The position numbers and the translations under genes are program-made. DNA of 7,060 bases from Chromobacteriaceae bacterium (GTDB lineage Bacteria; Pseudomonadota; Gammaproteobacteria; Burkholderiales; Aquaspirillaceae): the NCBI GenBank assembly GCA_030151505.1, contig JASLDQ010000386.1, forward strand, positions 1 through 7,060, given 5' to 3'. The notes under the pieces are model-generated. The model ran no database searches, was not told the origin of the DNA, and saw nothing but the letters and a program-made list of their open reading frames with translations. Of the stretch, positions 5,567 through 7,060 are shown in pieces. How positions within the stretch are numbered: the first letter of the stretch is position 1; every line of letters starts with the position of its first letter.

Positions 5567-6370
5567 ATGGCCACCATTACCCGCTTGTCCGCCGATACCG
5601 TCGCCGCCGAACTCGTGCGCGTGCGCGCCGCCGGCCCGCTCGTCCACTGCCTGACCAACAGCGTGGTCACCCAGTTCACCGCCAACGTGCTGCTGGCGCT
5701 GGGCGCGTCGCCGGCGATGGTGGTGGCCGCCGAGGAAGTCGGCGAGTTCGCCCGCATCGCCTCCGCGCTGTCGGTCAACGTCGGCACGCTGGACGCGCCG
5801 CAGCGCGACGCGATCCGTCTGGCCGTGGCCGCCGCCAACGCGGCCGGCACACCGTGGACGCTCGACCCGGTCGCCGCCGGCGCCCTGGCGTGGCGCACCG
5901 GATTCTGCCGCGAACTGCTGGCCTTGCATCCCGCCGCCATTCGCGGCAACGCTTCCGAAATCCTGTCGCTGGCCGGTGTCGCCGCCGCCGGGCGCGGGGT
6001 GGACAGCACCGCCGGCAGCGACGCGGCCATCGAAGCCGCCCAAAGCCTGGCCCGCCAGACCGGCGCCATCGTCGCCGTGACCGGCGAAATCGATTACGTC
6101 AGCGATGGCGAGCGCGTGCTGGCGGTGCCGTTCGGCCACCCGCTGATGACCCGCGTGGTCGGCACCGGCTGCGCCCTCTCCAGCGTGGTCGCCGCGTTTA
6201 CTGCCGGGGCAGCCGACCGCCTGACCGCGGTGGCCGCCGCCTGCGCGGTGATGGCGGTGGCCGGCGAAATCGCCGTCGCCGCCAGCCGGGGCCCCGGCAG
6301 TTTCGAACCGGCCTTCCTCGACGCGCTCTACCGCATGGATGCGGCGCAGCTGGCGGAGGCAATGGCATGA
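5567..6370 (+). CDS. thiM: hydroxyethylthiazole kinase ThiM
   Basis: ThiM phosphorylates 4-methyl-5-(2-hydroxyethyl)thiazole with ATP, salvaging the thiazole half of thiamine in the cytoplasm. It belongs to the ribokinase-like fold. Motifs include [21 protein letters not shown] (26-46), the family's N-terminal signature; DPVAAGA (100-106); RGNASEI (126-132); [11 protein letters not shown] (171-181); and the anion-hole and catalytic loop [10 protein letters not shown] (197-206) with Cys202, followed by RGPGSF (241-246). The length of 267 residues is normal and nothing is missing. The ATG has GGAGG (5556-5560) 6 nt upstream; that site is the presumed target of the TPP riboswitch. The stop overlaps the thiE start as ATGA, so thiE is probably translated by coupling and shares the riboswitch control. 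Confidence 0.97.
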   Translation: MATITRLSADTVAAELVRVRAAGPLVHCLTNSVVTQFTANVLLALGASPAMVVAAEEVGEFARIASALSVNVGTLDAPQRDAIRLAVAAANAAGTPWTLDPVAAGALAWRTGFCRELLALHPAAIRGNASEILSLAGVAAAGRGVDSTAGSDAAIEAAQSLARQTGAIVAVTGEIDYVSDGERVLAVPFGHPLMTRVVGTGCALSSVVAAFTAGAADRLTAVAAACAVMAVAGEIAVAASRGPGSFEPAFLDALYRMDAAQLAEAMA

Positions 6371-7008
6371 ACCGCATTGACCTGTCCTGCTATCTGGTGC
6401 TCGATCCCGCCATGTGCGGCGGCCACGACGCGGCCCTGCGCGTGACTGAGGCGGCGGTGGCCGGCGGCGCGACCGTGGTGCAGCTGCGCGCGCCGGACTG
6501 GAAAAAGCGCGCGTGGTTCGAGCTCGCGCGCGATCTCCAGTCGCTGCTGTCTGAAAGCGGCGTGCCGCTCATCATCAACGACCAGATCGACGTGGCGCTG
6601 GCCGTCGACGCCGCCGGCGTCCACATCGGCCAGTCCGACCTGCCGCCCGCCGCCACCCGCGCGCTCTTGGGGCCCGGCAAGATCGTCGGCCTGTCCACCT
6701 CCAACGCCGCCCATCTGGCCGCCGTGCCGGCCGGCATCGTCGACTACCTCGGCGTTGGCCCGGTCTTTCCGACCGGCACCAAGAAGGACGCCTCGCCGGT
6801 CATCGGCCTGGCCGAATTCGCCCGGCTGATGGCGACGCGCCCGCTGCCGGCGGTGGCCATCGGCGGCATCGGTCTCGCCAATGCCCGTGAGGTGATCGCC
6901 GCCGGCGTCGACGGCGTGGCCGTGGTGTCCGCCATCTGCGCCGCCGCCGACCCGCGCGCGGCGACCGCCGCGCTGTGCCATGAAATCCAGCAAGGAAGAA
7001 CCGCATGA
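6367..7008 (+). CDS. thiE: thiamine-phosphate synthase ThiE
   Basis: ThiE joins hydroxymethylpyrimidine diphosphate to thiazole phosphate, giving thiamine phosphate and pyrophosphate. It is a TIM barrel of usual length (213 residues). Visible elements are VVQLRAP (37-43), [26 protein letters not shown] (strand-loop signature, 68-93; shown here in parts: NDQIDVAL and [10 protein letters not shown]), GLSTSN (108-113), [17 protein letters not shown] (126-142) with the Thr-x-Thr-Lys diphosphate loop as PTGTKK, AIGGIG (164-169) and GVAVVSAI (183-190). The usual Gln-x-Arg-x-Lys motif reads QLRAP, so the lysine is replaced by Pro43 while Arg41 is kept. The gene overlaps thiM by ATGA and thiD by ATGA, and no separate promoter is seen. 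Product assignment is firm; the altered motif may mark a subfamily found with thiM. Confidence 0.96.
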   Translation: MNRIDLSCYLVLDPAMCGGHDAALRVTEAAVAGGATVVQLRAPDWKKRAWFELARDLQSLLSESGVPLIINDQIDVALAVDAAGVHIGQSDLPPAATRALLGPGKIVGLSTSNAAHLAAVPAGIVDYLGVGPVFPTGTKKDASPVIGLAEFARLMATRPLPAVAIGGIGLANAREVIAAGVDGVAVVSAICAAADPRAATAALCHEIQQGRTA

Positions 7009-7060
7009 TCGCGCACGCCCTGACCATCGCCGGCTCCGATTCCGGCGGCGGCGCCGGCAT
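7005..7060 (+). CDS. thiD: hydroxymethylpyrimidine (phosphate) kinase ThiD, N-terminal fragment
   Basis: Only 18 complete codons lie inside the window, reading [18 protein letters not shown]. The segment LTIAGSDSGGGAG is the N-terminal signature of ThiD, which phosphorylates hydroxymethylpyrimidine and its monophosphate to give the pyrimidine donor used by ThiE. The ATG overlaps the thiE stop as ATGA, and AAGGAAG (6992-6998) lies 6 nt upstream as ribosome binding site. The gene is cut by the window edge, so its completeness is unknown. The position completes the thiMED salvage operon. Confidence 0.92.
   Translation, partial: MIAHALTIAGSDSGGGAG

Noticed and set aside
4708..6069. Minus-strand open frame of 453 codons across the YceI gene, riboswitch and thiM
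   Set aside because: It is antisense to two clear genes and a riboswitch and has low-complexity Ala/Arg/Ser composition; a shadow frame.
5506..6366. Plus-strand frame ahead of and in phase with thiE
   Set aside because: It is an Arg-rich off-frame reading of thiM; thiE starts at the ATG overlapping the thiM stop.

Overview
The window is GC-rich chromosomal DNA with strong G/C third-position codon bias. It fits a betaproteobacterium, most plausibly of the Neisseriales/Chromobacteriaceae type. That placement is inferred from composition, the tRNA Gly-Cys-Leu grouping, and the style of the metNIQ and thiM-thiE-thiD operons; no phylogenetic marker was tested.

Layout: (1) Positions 1-500 hold a tRNA cluster: the 3' tail of one tRNA-Gly, a complete tRNA-Gly(GCC), tRNA-Cys(GCA), an intrinsic terminator, then tRNA-Leu(UAA) with a perfect -10 box upstream and a strong terminator downstream. 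(2) About 500-1680 is a gene-poor stretch with less regular composition. Its only credible gene is a 66-residue ORF of unknown function on the minus strand (747-947) with a good ribosome binding site. Lying just behind a tRNA-Leu, it may be the remains of an integrated element, but no integrase or attachment repeat was found. (3) 1685-4187 is metN-metI-metQ, a complete ABC importer for methionine, closed by a terminator at 4216-4242. (4) 4281-5310 holds a small lipoprotein of unknown function and a secreted YceI-family protein, both probably envelope proteins. (5) 5322-7060 is a thiamine-salvage operon: promoter, TPP riboswitch, thiM, thiE and the first codons of thiD, the genes joined by ATGA overlaps.

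The operons work separately. MetNIQ imports methionine: MetQ captures it in the periplasm, MetI is the channel and MetN the ATPase with a methionine-sensing C-terminal domain. ThiM phosphorylates the thiazole alcohol, ThiD the pyrimidine, and ThiE joins them to thiamine phosphate. The riboswitch reads thiamine pyrophosphate and probably shuts translation by hiding the thiM ribosome binding site; mutually exclusive helices that would do this are visible.

I found no convincing undescribed system. The points most worth a second look are the 1.2-kb gene-poor region with its small ORF, the predicted riboswitch expression platform, the metN leader with a terminator-like hairpin and weak ribosome binding site, a MetQ without a lipobox cysteine, and a ThiE with an altered substrate-loop motif.
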